64,000 nucleotides of DNA from Loxodes magnus. Taxonomy: Eukaryota; Ciliophora; Karyorelictea; Loxodida; Loxodidae. Numbering within the stretch: position 1 is the first letter of the stretch; every line of letters starts with the position of its first letter. The notes under the pieces are model-generated. The model saw only the letters and a program-made list of their open reading frames with translations, ran no database searches and was not told the DNA's origin. The position numbers and the translations under genes were made by a program. Below, one piece after another: positions 1-12,331 of the stretch. The stretch covers positions 744,001 through 808,000 of the forward strand of contig CAMPDV010000016.1 in assembly GCA_946699065.1 (NCBI GenBank). Reading direction: 5' to 3'.

Positions 1-2829
1 CTTCTTTACATTAATGAAACATTATCTTAAAATAAGATCTTTATTTAATTAAATTAAAGGATATTTCATATAATTTATATTGCTTATAGTATAATAGTAC
101 CTTAATCTTTTAAATCGCTAATTTTCAAATCTGCTTAGGAAAGGCAACTGATTCAATATTTTAAAGAATAAAGTTTAAATAAATCAAAAGAATACGAATA
201 TATGAGGAGACATAAGGGAAACTGAAACAATATAGAAGTTACTAAATAATAAATTTACTATATTAAAAAAATAGGCTAAAATCATTAAAATCTAAAGTGT
301 ACCCATAAAGTACCAGTATGTAAAAAGAATAATAAAAGCTAGTATTTAAAACAATTGCTTTTTACTAATACAAATCATAGTAAAAGATTAATCACGTAAT
401 TTTATTTCAAAACTAAAATTTCTGTCTCATCTGTTTAAGAACTTCAATATCTTAAAAAAAATCTTCTTCAGGCAAATTTCTTATCTATCTATTTAGACCA
501 ATAAAGAAGGTAAAGCAATAATTAAAATAAAGCAGACTAAATGCTATTTGGATATATGTCAACAAAGCTTTAAAAGAAATATAATACTTTCAATTTTAAA
601 CTGCTTAAATAAACTTTCATTTATAAGATTTTAATTTAATCTCCAAATTAGCCTTATAACTTAAAGGTCTAGTATAGCTAAAAAGTTATAACTAAATTAT
701 AAAAATAAAATTACAATTTTGTATTAATCAAATAGACTTATCTTTTAGAAATGTATAATATAAACTTAAAAATTTTATCTATAAGCACTTAAAATACATT
801 ATACACAAGCAAAGTAATTTAAAGGAATAAAATTAACATGTTGAATGTAGTATAGTAATATAGTTAGATGTTTATTATGCTTTACCTTTATTTTATTTAT
901 ATTCTGCTAAAGTTATTTAAATATAGCTTATTTTTACATTTTATAGATTAATAACTTGCTCTTCATCTAAGAGACAAAACATATGAATAATTATAGCAAA
1001 ATTAAATAGCAACTTAATTATCCCTAGAAGACTTTTTATTTAATAAAATTCTAAACATTTCTGATAAATTATTAAATTAGATCAATTGGATATTTAAAGA
1101 TAACTCCGCCCGCTTATCAATAATTAAAAATTAATATTAATATGTAATAAAATTACTCTTAAATATAAATATAGCTAGCTCTTGCAAGATTATAGAGTTA
1201 TTTTTAACGTAACCAAGCATGATTTTTATAGTGAAGTAATAAGATCCAAATAAAACTTATCAAATACTAAGGAAAAATACTAGAGTACATAAAAGGTAAT
1301 TACTTTGCTGTTTTCCCATTAATACTTCTAAGTATACAAATATTTTGCTGATTTAATTTTTTATCTCTAAGAATCCTTTTAGTTTAATAACCAAATTCTA
1401 TCTAAATTTTGAAATAAAAAGATATGGGATGAGTACATTTGATAACTATTTTATCTGAGGATGATTACGTATAAATTAAGAGGATTATTAGAACTGTAAA
1501 ATGTAGTAACTAATGCTAATGCATCTACTTTATCACTCTTATTTAAATTATTAAAGCAGTGCTATATGAAACTATAAGCTTATTATTATATTATCTTTAA
1601 AGAATAGTTACTTTTATAAGCTATAAAAGCTTAAAAACAAGTAATTCCTAAAATTAACTTAATAATAAAAGATAGAGGGCTAGTAAAGCATGCTAATAAG
1701 CAAATGACTATGATTATTATTCTTTATTTTTATAAAAGCTTTATTTAAATTTATGGATAGCCATCTATTAAAGAATTAGTTACTAAATAAAAGATTAAAT
1801 TGAAGAAGATTAGTTTCTTATTATAATAAAGCTAGAGATTATTTAATATTCTAAATAGATATGAAAGAGAGTTTTTAGGTTTATTAATTAAGATAAAAGA
1901 AAATCTTCATATTTATGTCTAATCTTATGAAGGCCATTAAATAACTAAGTATATTTTTATCTGATATTAATCAATATTTTCTACAAAACCTAAGGCAATT
2001 AAATACATTTCTTTAAATTACAATAAAGAAAAATAATAACTCTAAGAATTTCAATTTATAAGCAAAGCTGAAAGACTAAAGATACAATCTAGTGAGATAT
2101 CTCCTAAAGAAATTTTATACATTTCAATTCCAACAAAAGGGTCAAATTATCTCGTAAGAAAAATAGCCAAATTTAGTTAGTTTCAGATAAATTATAAGCA
2201 GGAAGTGTTAATTTATGAACTATTCAAAGCAAATTATATTAGATTTTATATAGTAACACTGAATTTTATTTTTAAGGCAGAAACTGAATAATAAATTAGT
2301 AGTCATAAAATAAAGTTGAAGTTAAGATGCTACTTAAAAGAATAAAGACATAATTTTCACAAAACATTTTAAGATTAATGGATTATTCTTGTATTGAGAT
2401 TATTATAGCAATAAATATGATTAATAATAAAAAGATTAGTTCAATTAAAGTAATCAATTAATTCTAATAATTTTATTTTTATTCATATAAATATTAAATT
2501 ATGCTAATCTTCTAATCTTTTATATTATCTTTCAAATACTTCTAAAAGTGTAAATTTAAAAAATCCTATTTAAAAATAGCCTATTACAAATTTTTTGATA
2601 ATACGACAGTTCCTTTTCATAACCTAGACATAATTATATTTAGTTTTCATACTTAAGATAAGAATAAATCTAAATACAAAATAACTAGCCAAAATTTTTT
2701 GCTTCTTGTAATTAAAAGAATAATAAGCAAATTACTAGCTAACAGAATTGCAAAATTTTATTTATAAGCAATTTCTTTACTCTTCAGTCAAAATATTTCT
2801 CCTTTTTATATCTATTTTTGCTCTTCTAT
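1..2829. other. Leading spacer of the unit; no gene seen
   Basis: Very AT-rich sequence dense in TAA, TAG and short A/T runs, with no extended protein-like frame in either strand under the ciliate code. The same sequence recurs at 12441-15269 and in part at 25976-28293. I see no tRNA, terminator or clear short tandem repeat. Confidence 0.6.
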
Positions 2830-3221
2830 ATGATAAAAATTAATCTTACTTCTATAGTCGTCTTCCAATTTTCTAAAATTAAGAATAGAAATAATTTGTA
2901 GTTTTTTAGTTATCATCTAGATCCTCATTTTATATCATCCCCTCTTAGCAATATATTAGGCATTTTAAGAGTTAAACCTACCTGTTGCTTTGAAGCTTGA
3001 AAATACTCAATAGCCGCTTTCGTAGCAGTTATGCATCTACTACTCTATGTGAGAGAGTGAAAGAGTAAACTACTAATATGAGCAAAATAGTTTATTTTGA
3101 AATGATTGTGCTGAGTCATCATTCCACTTTAGACAGAATGACTTCTTTCTCCTATAAAAGGTATAAAGGAAAATGAAATAACATGTATTGCTTTACTGAT
3201 AATAGTCATAGCTCTGTTAAT

Positions 3222-3238
3222 GTAAGCTATTAATATAG
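3222..3238 (+). other. Intron 1 (17 nt), copy 1 Tmc locus
   Basis: GTAAGCTATTAATATAG, identical in copy 2 at 15662-15678. Substitutions between copies just downstream are synonymous only in the spliced frame. Confidence 0.85.
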
Positions 3239-3316
3239 ATGTATGCTTTTGTCGTTGCTTTGCTGTATCTCATTTTATAACTACATTTCGTATAACATCA
3301 TAGACTATTTATCAAC

Positions 3317-3332
3317 GTAAGCTTTAATTCAG
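3317..3332 (+). other. Intron 2 (16 nt), copy 1 Tmc locus
   Basis: GTAAGCTTTAATTCAG, identical in copy 2 at 15757-15772; a related 16-nt intron sits at the same place in the inverted paralogue. Confidence 0.85.
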
Positions 3333-5501
3333 GTGTGAGTTAAATCAGAAATGCCTAATACTTATAATGCTTGAAAGAGTTGCATTAATCTTTCTAAATT
3401 TGCTTGAAAAGTATGAAGTCTTAATTTGATTATCCTTGACTTTTGGTATTATTTAGACGTACTATTTGATAGATCGAACAGTATTTTACGATGCTTTAGT
3501 AAATAGAACGTTTATTTAACTAATTTGCTAATGCCTCCCTTTATTGCTTAAAAGCATTAGGAAATACTAAGTTAAGTAACTAAGAGCATTAATTATTCTG
3601 CAAAAGTTAGACTCTAATATGCGTTGAATTCTCAAGGGTTTTTGCAACCAGTGTTAATAACAGCCTATTTGCTTCCGAGCAAAGATAATTAAGATGGGAT
3701 TGAATTTATAGCAATTCTACAGACAGTAGAAGAGCAAAAGAATACAGGACTAATAATCGTTAATGAGGATAGAAGTATTATAGGAATATCCTAGAATTTG
3801 ACTACTATTCTTACAATTTAAATGACATAATAGCTAATGAAAGAAGGAGTTAACGTAAGCTGCTTGATTCCAGAGCTTCTTATTTAGTTCGAAGAATTTT
3901 ATATTGCCACTGAAACTTTATTCTTCATTATAAGCACTGAAGCATTTCTTAAGCAGGTGAGGCAATTTCTAGAAAGTGCTTCTTAGGACAAAGATTTAAT
4001 ATGGAGAACTATCAAGAAGGAAATAGACAAACTCTCTAATTAGCAATAGCATAGCGAGTAAAAAAGCTAGCAGGACAGTATATAATAGAGAAACATAGCT
4101 TTGAAGGCTTTATAATCTGGGAAAGTAATAGAAAACTAGTTCCCTTTAGAGTAATTATAATTTGAAAGCTGCATACAAGGAATACCAGCTTTTCTTATTT
4201 AAATCACTGTCTAAAAATAGTCTATTCTTGATATGACTTATTACACTGTACTTCTCCAAGAAAATTCAAGTTTGTAGTTAGGTTACAATATCAAGAAAAG
4301 TACTTCCATTTAATCAGAGTAATTTGAGCGTTATTCCAAGACAATTCAGGCTACTAATGAATCAGAAGACTATAATTATTAGTGTAGTGTAAGTAATTCT
4401 GAGAAATCTATAAAGAGGATGAGGCATCAAATGTTTACCAATCAGCAATTAAGAAATCCTAAGGAAATAAAAATTTTAAAGTGTTCAGGTTTGCTATTAA
4501 TTCTACTGTTCTTAGTAACTATAATAACTTATGTTGTAGAGTTCCAAATTCTAATAAACTCCTTCCTCTCAATTTGGGACTATTAAAAATCATTATCTAA
4601 TCTAATTATTAACATTCGCATATAAGGCGAATCTGCTAGATATCTAACTTTAATTTCTGAAAACAAACTTGAAAGTGCTAGATGGGAAATACAACACATT
4701 AGCAAATAATAATTCGAATAAAATCAAAGAAACCAACTATATCAAAGCACTTTAGCTATTTAGAGTCTAATCTAGGAAAACTTATGTGGAATTTAGTATC
4801 CATCGGAACATTAGAGTGACGTAATTGATACCTGCTTTGGAACTGTTAATATAGCAGATTTACATAACTTATCAATTAAGATTTAGATGGACGCCTAGCA
4901 AGCAACAAATAAGCACATTTTTTATTGTCTATCTAAATATGACGATGACTTAGATAAGATGTCTACAAAAGATCCAGCTATGAAGTTTATTATATATACT
5001 GCATATAATCCTTTGCTAAAGTACTACAGACATGAGTCAAGTCATTTTTACCAAATTATAAATGATAAAACTAAAGATGCTGATTAAGTCTAAACTGATA
5101 TTGGAACTGTTAGTTTAGCCATTAGTTCATTCTTCTGTGTCTCAATCTTAATTTTTATGATAGTTACTCTTAAAAAAATAAAGAGCTCAGAACACCAAGT
5201 GTTTTAAATCATTTTCAGCATAAACAGAAAGATTAAACTTGATATACTTTAATCCTTATAAATTACTGATTGAAGGAGCGACGACAAAGTTGAAAAACTT
5301 TAAACTTATACGAATTCGAAAAATTTAATATCTGGAATATTCGGATGCTAATGCCTTTACAACTATAGTAGGAATAGGGAAAAGGATAATGAGAATGAAT
5401 TAAATAAGTTCTTACATTATTCTCTCTGATTTATATTTGCTATTACCTTAAGTTCATTTACTTAGATTAAGTTTTCCAACAAGATGAAAGAATGCTTTTG
5501 A

Positions 5502-6426
5502 AATTGAGGATGCTAACTAAATTTATTCCACACTAGATACTATTGAAAATTAAAAATGCTTATTTACCTAGCATACCTTTAATTTTTTGTAATAGTAATT
5601 TTAGATTTTGTCTCAGTAAACGTCATTTATAAGTTAGTTGTAAATTATAATTAAATAATTTAGAATGCTACAAAGAAAAATAGTTAATAATATATTTAAT
5701 TAGTTTTGATTTGAATATTGATAATAAAAAGAAGTGAGAAGTAAAGAATGATACTTAGTAACTAAACTAATTTGAATACTTTAAATAATAAAATTTAATA
5801 ATTCTTTTATTTAGAAATAAAAGGTTATTAATCAATTCATACAAAGATCATTACTAAATAAGACCGTTTAAAAGTTTTGTGGTTTGGCGTATTATAGAAT
5901 ATTCAAATAGATTAATACTCTCAAATGAAAATTAAACTAAAAGAATTAAAAGTAAAAACAAATTAAAGATTTATTTGAATAATAATGGCTTATTGAATTA
6001 TTCAAATGTATGTAATTACCAAATTAGCTAAAATATTTATTAAATAGCCTTAAATTTAATTATCTCCAGCCTTTATTAATTATATCTTAAGTAATGTTAC
6101 TTATCTAATAGATACGTATTTATATGATTCTAATTAAACATTCTTACCAAACATTTTATTTTTAGTTTTAATTTTCCTGCTTATAATATAGCCATCACTT
6201 CTAGATTAGCACTCTTTATTGTTATTTTATTAAAGTAAGAGCCTATCTTTGAAAACTTGCCAATATCTTAAAAACTAGACATCTATATTTAGTAATAGCA
6301 TTTCATATGTTTTAGTTTAACCTTAAAAAGAATTGATTAATAGTATTTAAGACTACCCTTACTTTATGAAAGCTAGAGATATAGTAAATTATAAATGTAT
6401 TTAATATAAAGTAAAATGGCACCTAA
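5502..6426. other. AT-rich spacer; no gene seen
   Basis: No protein-like frame recognised. Repeated in copy 2 at 19038-19962. The 5' end of the next locus is uncertain, and a first exon could lie in its last 100 bases. Confidence 0.5.
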
Positions 6427-7209
6427 GAAATAATAGACCTCTATTAACGAATACTTAAAAAATAAGAATAACCTAATTTAATTGAAGAATAGCCTTAATA
6501 AGATAAAGATTAATAATCTAAGGAATCCTTTGCATAATCAGTTCAGCAAAGGATATCAAATATCCAATATGACTTGAAAAAGCAAAGATAAAAAATAGAA
6601 AATTTAGAAAACTTACTAGAAAAATTAATGGAATAATTAAACCTATAATTCCCATCCATAGATTAATCATTAAATAAAATCTAATCGTAAATAGTAATTA
6701 AATTGGAATAAATTGATAAATAATTTAACGAAGTCCCTCAAATGTTCCAATTTCATTTTTCTTAAATTGAATATCAAATAAAGCAACTTTAAGAAAAAAC
6801 AAGAGTAATAACAAGTAATAATTTAAAAATTATAAGATTAATAAGATTAATAATCAAATATCCCAATGGAAATCGAATCGGAATTCTAATAATAAGAAAT
6901 AAATAAGATCAATTATTATCGCAAAAAGATTCGGTGCTATTTATGCTAGAAAAATCATTGCTGGAAGAAACAAGAAATTTAAAAAATTAACAAGTAGTAA
7001 ACATTAGGCTAACTTTTCAGAATATGACCAACAAGAACAGGATAAGTATACAGAAAGAAATTCTACAACTCAAGAAACAACGAGTTTTATAAAAATGGAA
7101 GAAGAAACTATAACGATAATTAGTGGATGAGGGAGAGACAAGGATGGCGGACTAATGTAGTCCTACGCAGTCCTTTAGTTCAGGAAAGAGCAGGAACAAA
7201 AACAAGTGA
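6427..7209 (+). CDS. Possible coiled-coil protein, copy 1 (start uncertain)
   Basis: With TAA/TAG as Gln a frame runs from about 6427 to a TGA at 7207-7209 (260 codons). The first 120 residues are rich in Gln, Glu, Leu and Ile in heptad-like order (for example IENLENLLEKLMEQLN), as in a coiled coil. The last part is basic and ends in a Ser/Lys/Asn-rich tail. No in-frame ATG is obvious; ATG at 6415 is in another frame, so a short upstream exon is likely. The A-run at 6794-6799 has six As here and five in copy 2, which puts the second half in a different frame in the two copies. In copy 2's frame the sequence continues as a Gln-rich coil with a CYLCQKNHC cluster. I do not recognise a family, and which copy keeps the true frame is open. 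Confidence 0.4.
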
Positions 7210-8353
7210 ACCCTGGAGCTCTTTTCTAAAACTATAAACTTAATTTTATCCTTTTTAATATAGCTAAATTATGAAGGCTATAAGCTAATAATTGTTGTCA
7301 TTATAACTTTCATTATGTATTTTAGAATTACATTATAAATATGTCTTAACTAGTTTTTCTTAGCTTTAAGATATTAATGATACTTTAGCCTTACTAATAT
7401 TAAAATAGATTATAATATTTAAACTTAGACTCTTAAAGTTAAGCTTTAATTATCATAAGGACTAGTAATTTAAGAGTAATAAAGCATAAATAGTTAAATA
7501 AAGTAAGAAATTTAAAATAATCCTTATTTTCCTAATGCACCAAAAATTTATTTTCTACTTTTATAGAAAAGTCAACTTATATCTATTAAAGGTACTTTGG
7601 CAAACAAAACTTCGCTAGAATAAAACATACTTTGATTAATGCACATAAAAGATATACTATTTTAAGGTTCTATAATTCCTTAATAAGCCTAATATCTTAT
7701 TAACTTAATGAAAATTAAAGAAGTAGCAATAGCTACAAATTAAAACTAATTATTTTAATAAATAAAAGAATTTCTATTTATTATAAGATAATTTAGGAAT
7801 AGCCTAAGAATACTTTAAATAGTTAAGACTGATCTTTAACTAAGAATCATCTTTAAGCAAAAGTCTAAAATATTTTTAGTCTGTTTAGTTTTGTAATTTA
7901 CTTTAGTGTATTTAAAAAATTTGTGAATATACCACAAGTATTATTAACCTATACATTAAGATTTAATTCTAACCATAAAAATTAAATTAATATAAGCAGT
8001 ATAAAAATTTGAGAGTTGAAGAGAGTTAATAAGATTGTAATTTAGTACCAAGAGGGACTGCTTAAAGAAAAATGCAGATATACAAATGTCTAAATAAATA
8101 AAAATGAAACTAGGCATGATGTTTTATTTTATATTCTGCTTGAAGTTGTATAAAATAAAGCTAAAGTAAGATGCAAAAATTTGATTTACTTCTTTTTTTA
8201 TTATAAGATAAATATTTTAGTTGTATAGATGTTTTAAAATGGATATCACTTTGCAATTGGACAATTTTAACTATATGGAATTAAATTTACAAATAAATTA
8301 AAAATTTTATTTAAATCAATATTTATTACTGCCATAAAACTTAATTATAATAA
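7210..8353. other. AT-rich spacer upstream of GH7; no gene seen
   Basis: No coding frame recognised; repeated at 20745-21888. The last few hundred bases must contain the cellulase promoter, but I see no motif that I can name. Confidence 0.5.
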
Positions 8354-9424
8354 ATGACTTGGCCAGTATACATTTTCATTTTGGCATCTGTAAGTTGGGC
8401 TCACAACAACGGAGCAATCAATTTCAATATTAACGGCGAAAATAAGCAACTCTACGTTGTCTCGTCTGATTGGGCAGCAACCAAAATCTCTGTTGATGGT
8501 TCTGGACTTACTCTCCGTCATGATGCTAGAGGTTATATTGCTTCTTCAGCAAGAGAGTCACTTGACGCTGATAACTATTACTAATTCTCCTTATTGGGAA
8601 AAACTTTAGCTTATACAGTTGATTTATCAACTGTTGGCTGTAGTTGCAATGCTGCTCTATATTTCTCTTCTATGCCAGGATATGATTCTTCTGGAAGAGT
8701 GGCACCTTCTGAAGGTGGTGACTTTTATTGTGACGCTAATTAAGTAGGAGGAGTTTGGTGTTGGGAATTAGATACTTTAGAAGCCAACAAGCATACATTC
8801 GCATCTACTCCTCATAAATGTGACAGTTAAGCTGGAAAATATATTTGGAATTGCGATAGAGGTGGTTGTGGAGCAAATGCATGGTATGCTGACAATAATG
8901 GAATGTGTCCAGATAGCCGCTGCAAAATAGATACTCGATATGCTTTTAGACATGAAATAGCTTACGAAGCAAGTAATGGAAAATTAACAAGAATTCATAA
9001 TAAACTTTCATAAAGCGGAAGAACTTTCGAATTTAATGCTTGTACCGATTCAAATTATTTAAGTACAATGTCGGATACTTTAAGCAAGGGTATGGTTCTA
9101 ATATTTTCACTTTGGGGAGATAGTTGGAGTTCAATGTCATGGTTAGACTAGATGACTGGATGTTCTGGAGATTGTAGCAAGAATGAATGGGTAAAGTTTA
9201 GCGATTTCTCTGTATCAGGTTCAGATCCAGGTCCTACTCCTACTCCAACATAATATGAATATGGAGATGCTTGTGCCCATTCTTATGACGGATAGTGTGG
9301 ATAAAGTTGTGCAGCTTCAAACTGTCGATGGAGTTGGCCAGTAGATGACCCAGCAAAATGGTCTTCAAAGGATGCAGACTGTAGATGCAAGTCTTCTTTA
9401 TAGGAAGAGCTATTCCTCAACTGA
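8354..9424 (+). CDS. Secreted GH7-family cellulase-like glycosidase, copy 1
   Basis: A 356-aa protein with TAA/TAG as Gln and stop TGA at 9422. Residues 1-16 are a hydrophobic signal peptide ending SWA, so the enzyme is probably secreted or in food vacuoles. The GH7 core is recognisable: [15 protein letters not shown] and NAALYFSSM (about 78-107), the catalytic motif ELDTLEAN (138-145, the family's ExDxxE with E138 nucleophile, D140, E143 acid/base), TPHKC, and [13 protein letters not shown] (246-258). GH7 enzymes retain stereochemistry while cutting beta-1,4-glucan. It is shorter than fungal GH7 proteins (about 400 aa or more). A Pro/Thr linker (PGPTPTPTQ) leads to a small Cys-rich C-terminal module of unknown role. 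No introns. All 14 Trp codons are TGG, unlike neighbouring genes that mostly use TGA, and its base composition is visibly richer in G+C. Copies 1 and 2 differ by R168K and silent changes. Confidence 0.92.
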
Positions 9425-11746
9425 GAACTCTTCATTTAATTACTTAGAGAATATAATAAAAGATTTAAAGTATTATCTAAAATACTTATTAATGTTACTT
9501 CATATTATAATACTATTTCTTCTTTCTAAGCGTTTCATCATTTGCTTAGATAAAGTTAATTTCTATTAATTTGAAGTATTTTACGCATATAGGTTTAATA
9601 GCTACAAAATGTATAAATGTATCGATAGCTTTGTATTCCAAATAATATTTCTTAGAATATTGTGCATATTAAAGATAACACTTATTTATTTTATAAGTTA
9701 GAGAGTATTATAGTTTAACTAGAGGAATTAGAATATAGCATTAGCAAGCCAAATAATTACTAAAGCCATATATAGATTTATTTTTAGCTCTGTAGCATTT
9801 AAGCTATAAAAGTTATATTTCTATAATTTAGTAATTAATCCTTAGCTTTTAATAGAAAATAGCAGGATTGATTGCATAAAAGGCAAAATGAATGCTAAAG
9901 ATTTAGTTAAATAATTAGGTTTAACTGTAATATATTTAAGTATTGTACACTTTTAAATTAATATGATCTATATTTAAAATTAAATAGCTTCACATTAGTT
10001 ATATATTAGGATTTAGCTATTATTTTAACAGCTTTATATTACTTAAAGTAGCCCTAGAAGGGAAAGTCTTTAAATTAGTATAAGAAGAACTACTGTAGAA
10101 TATAGGAGATTAAATTAATGCTCTAGTTTAAAACTAAGATAGTGATACACTAAGACTTAATTGGTCTGTTTCAATTATATTTAAACAAATAGGCCTATAA
10201 ATATAATACCAGATGGATACCCAGCAATTATTAAAAGATACTAAATAGAAATATACAAAGAAGACTTAATAGAGCTGTTTTATTTTTATTAGGTAAGAAT
10301 CTATTATATAGATATCTTAATTCTAAGTCTGTCTTAATAGCTTTAGGTTGTGAAGAGAATGATAAAGATAATCTGATTGGTAGATTTTTATATATTTTAA
10401 GTCTAAATATTTAAAATGCTTTTAAATAAAGATTTTACCATTCTCCACTTTAAAAGTTAGCAACCTAAAATCTATTTAGTTCATTAGTAGGATTAATATT
10501 ATAAAATTATCTCTATTTGCAAGATTGAGAAGAACCCTAAATAAGAGTATCTAATGCCATATAATAGCAAAGATAAGATAGTTGCTTATGTATGTAAACT
10601 TAATAAAGCATAGCCTTAGTTTAAGTTTATTAACTATTATTTTTAAATTAAGATAGTTATATGTAAACTTTAGCAAGATATTGCATATTGATTCAGGATA
10701 TCTGTTTGTATTTACTTCTAAAGTGGATTGAACATAAAAGGAAGAAGATTTAACAAAGTTATAAGAAGTTAAGATGTTTTATTTATTATATTCTGCTCTT
10801 TTAATGACTGGAAGCATCTATAAAGATTGATTACTCTAATTTAAACATTTCAACAACTTTAGCTATTCTTCCACATTAGAGAGGAACTTCTAATTTAATA
10901 ATACTAATGAAGAAGAATAGAATTACTAAGAGTATTATTTATTTAGAGTAGAGTATAGCATATGATATTCTTAATATATTTGCTATTAATTTAAAATAGT
11001 TGTATTCTAGGTATATAAGGCAGAACTATTCCTTTGCATTTAATATTAATCTTTATATGCTTCTTAATTTATTTTGATCTATCATTTTTATTAAGTTAAG
11101 TTATTAAAGTGTTAAATCCTGCAGACAATTAATAGGAAGAAAGCTTTTATTATAGATTGAAATATAATAAATTATATAAGTATAAGCTTTACATAAAAGC
11201 TCTGTTTTGTTTGCTGTATATTCGAGTCTAACATGCATAGCTTGTATCTATAACTAATGCTAAATTATATAAATTAAACTACTTAATAAATGAATCTTAA
11301 AATAAAGACATTAATAACACTCTTTATATCCTTATTAATTATAAGAAGCTTAATTAATAAATAAAGAAGTTAGGATGATAAATGTTTAATTAGCTAGATG
11401 TATGATATAATTTTTAATTAATAACAATTTTATATAATTTCTTAGTTTTAATTAAGGATAAAAGCAAAAGTTAACTTTAAGTAAGTTATAACTTTAGATT
11501 TTAACTATCTTCTTATTTATTTTCTTTAAAAATATAGCTACTTAAATATATATAACTTAAAGTGCTAAGTTGGTCATTTATAGAATTAATTAGATTTAGA
11601 AATTTTAAAGTAGATCACAGAAATAGCACTCTCCATCCACAATTTTATAATATAATATCTCCATTCTACTTCTCCAGCTTTTGCTTAAAATCTTTTTATT
11701 AATTTAAATTGCTAAAGGCAATCTCGCATCCTTTAGAGAAATAAAA
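9425..11746. other. AT-rich spacer; no gene seen
   Basis: 2.3 kb without a convincing frame under the ciliate code; repeated at 22960-25281. Short open stretches exist near 10200-10400 but they are low-complexity Gln/Ile/Ser runs with no family signal. Confidence 0.5.
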
Positions 11747-12331
11747 ATGGTAAGAGTGACATTTCTAAGCTATCATAATTCAAGAAATTAGCCAGATAAG
11801 CTTGTTTAAATAGAAGAAAGATATAAACTAAAATCAGGCTTAGTGAGTAAGGTTTTCTAGATCCATCACACTTATGTAGTTCTTGTTTTCTCTTCTGGAA
11901 AGAAAATCAGAGTTGACAAATTATACGATGTAAGAAAGAAGCAAGGAATGTTACGATTTCTTGATAGTTACGATTGAACTTCAGATAACGCTACTTATCT
12001 TCGTAGAAGGACATAAAATGTAAAAAATCTTGATATCTAAAGCGTATAGGAAATTCTATAGGAATTCAATCAAGGCTATGATATTTTTAAGCAGAATTGC
12101 TAGCAAACATCTTAAGCTATCTTAGAGTAGCTAGAAAGCAAAAACATATCAGAATGGTTATAAGCAGGAAATAGAATAAATTACTACTAATAATATAGCT
12201 ACTGTACTAAAATGGGAGAAATGAATTATTTTCTAAGCTCTTCGAGAGATTTACTTGTCCCCAGAATGCCAATTATAATCCAACAGTAAATAAAGCGTAT
12301 ACTGTATGGTTTTATTCCTAATAGACTTTGA
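11747..12331 (+). CDS. Unknown 194-aa protein, copy 1
   Basis: ATG at 11747, frame open with TAA/TAG as Gln and one internal TGA (YDWTS region) as Trp, ending at TGA 12329. The composition is protein-like and much less AT-rich than the flanks. It starts MVRVTFLSYHNSRNQPDKLV, has a central hydrophobic patch (TYVVLVFSSGKKI), a long helical Gln/Glu-rich middle and a Tyr-rich NYYQQYSYC segment. No signal peptide, membrane segment or known motif. Both copies keep the frame intact. No function is assigned. Confidence 0.7.

Larger units (their letters stand above)
2830..5501 (+). pseudogene. Tmc/PAS membrane protein, copy 1, internally deleted
   Basis: Same gene as 15270-19037, but 1096 bp (365 codons plus one base) are missing between 3523 and 3524. 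The loss removes the middle of the protein from just after the start of the later N-terminal helices into the PAS region, and shifts the frame, so the PAS remainder and the C-terminal ectodomain are no longer read in phase. Both short introns (3222-3238 and 3317-3332) and all upstream TGA (Trp) codons are kept. The deletion junction shows no microhomology or target-site duplication. Upstream of the deletion copy 1 differs from copy 2 by only a few bases, so inactivation is recent. A truncated N-terminal product is possible, but the full protein cannot be made. Confidence 0.88.

Noticed and set aside
8354..8584. A 76-aa secreted peptide in the standard code (and at 21889-22119)
   Set aside because: It is the N terminus of the GH7 enzyme; the 'stop' is TAA, a Gln codon here, and family similarity runs straight through.
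9345..9569. 74-aa standard-code frame over the GH7 3' end (and at 22880-23104)
   Set aside because: It overlaps the Cys-rich tail in another frame and then runs into AT-rich spacer with hydrophobic low-complexity residues.
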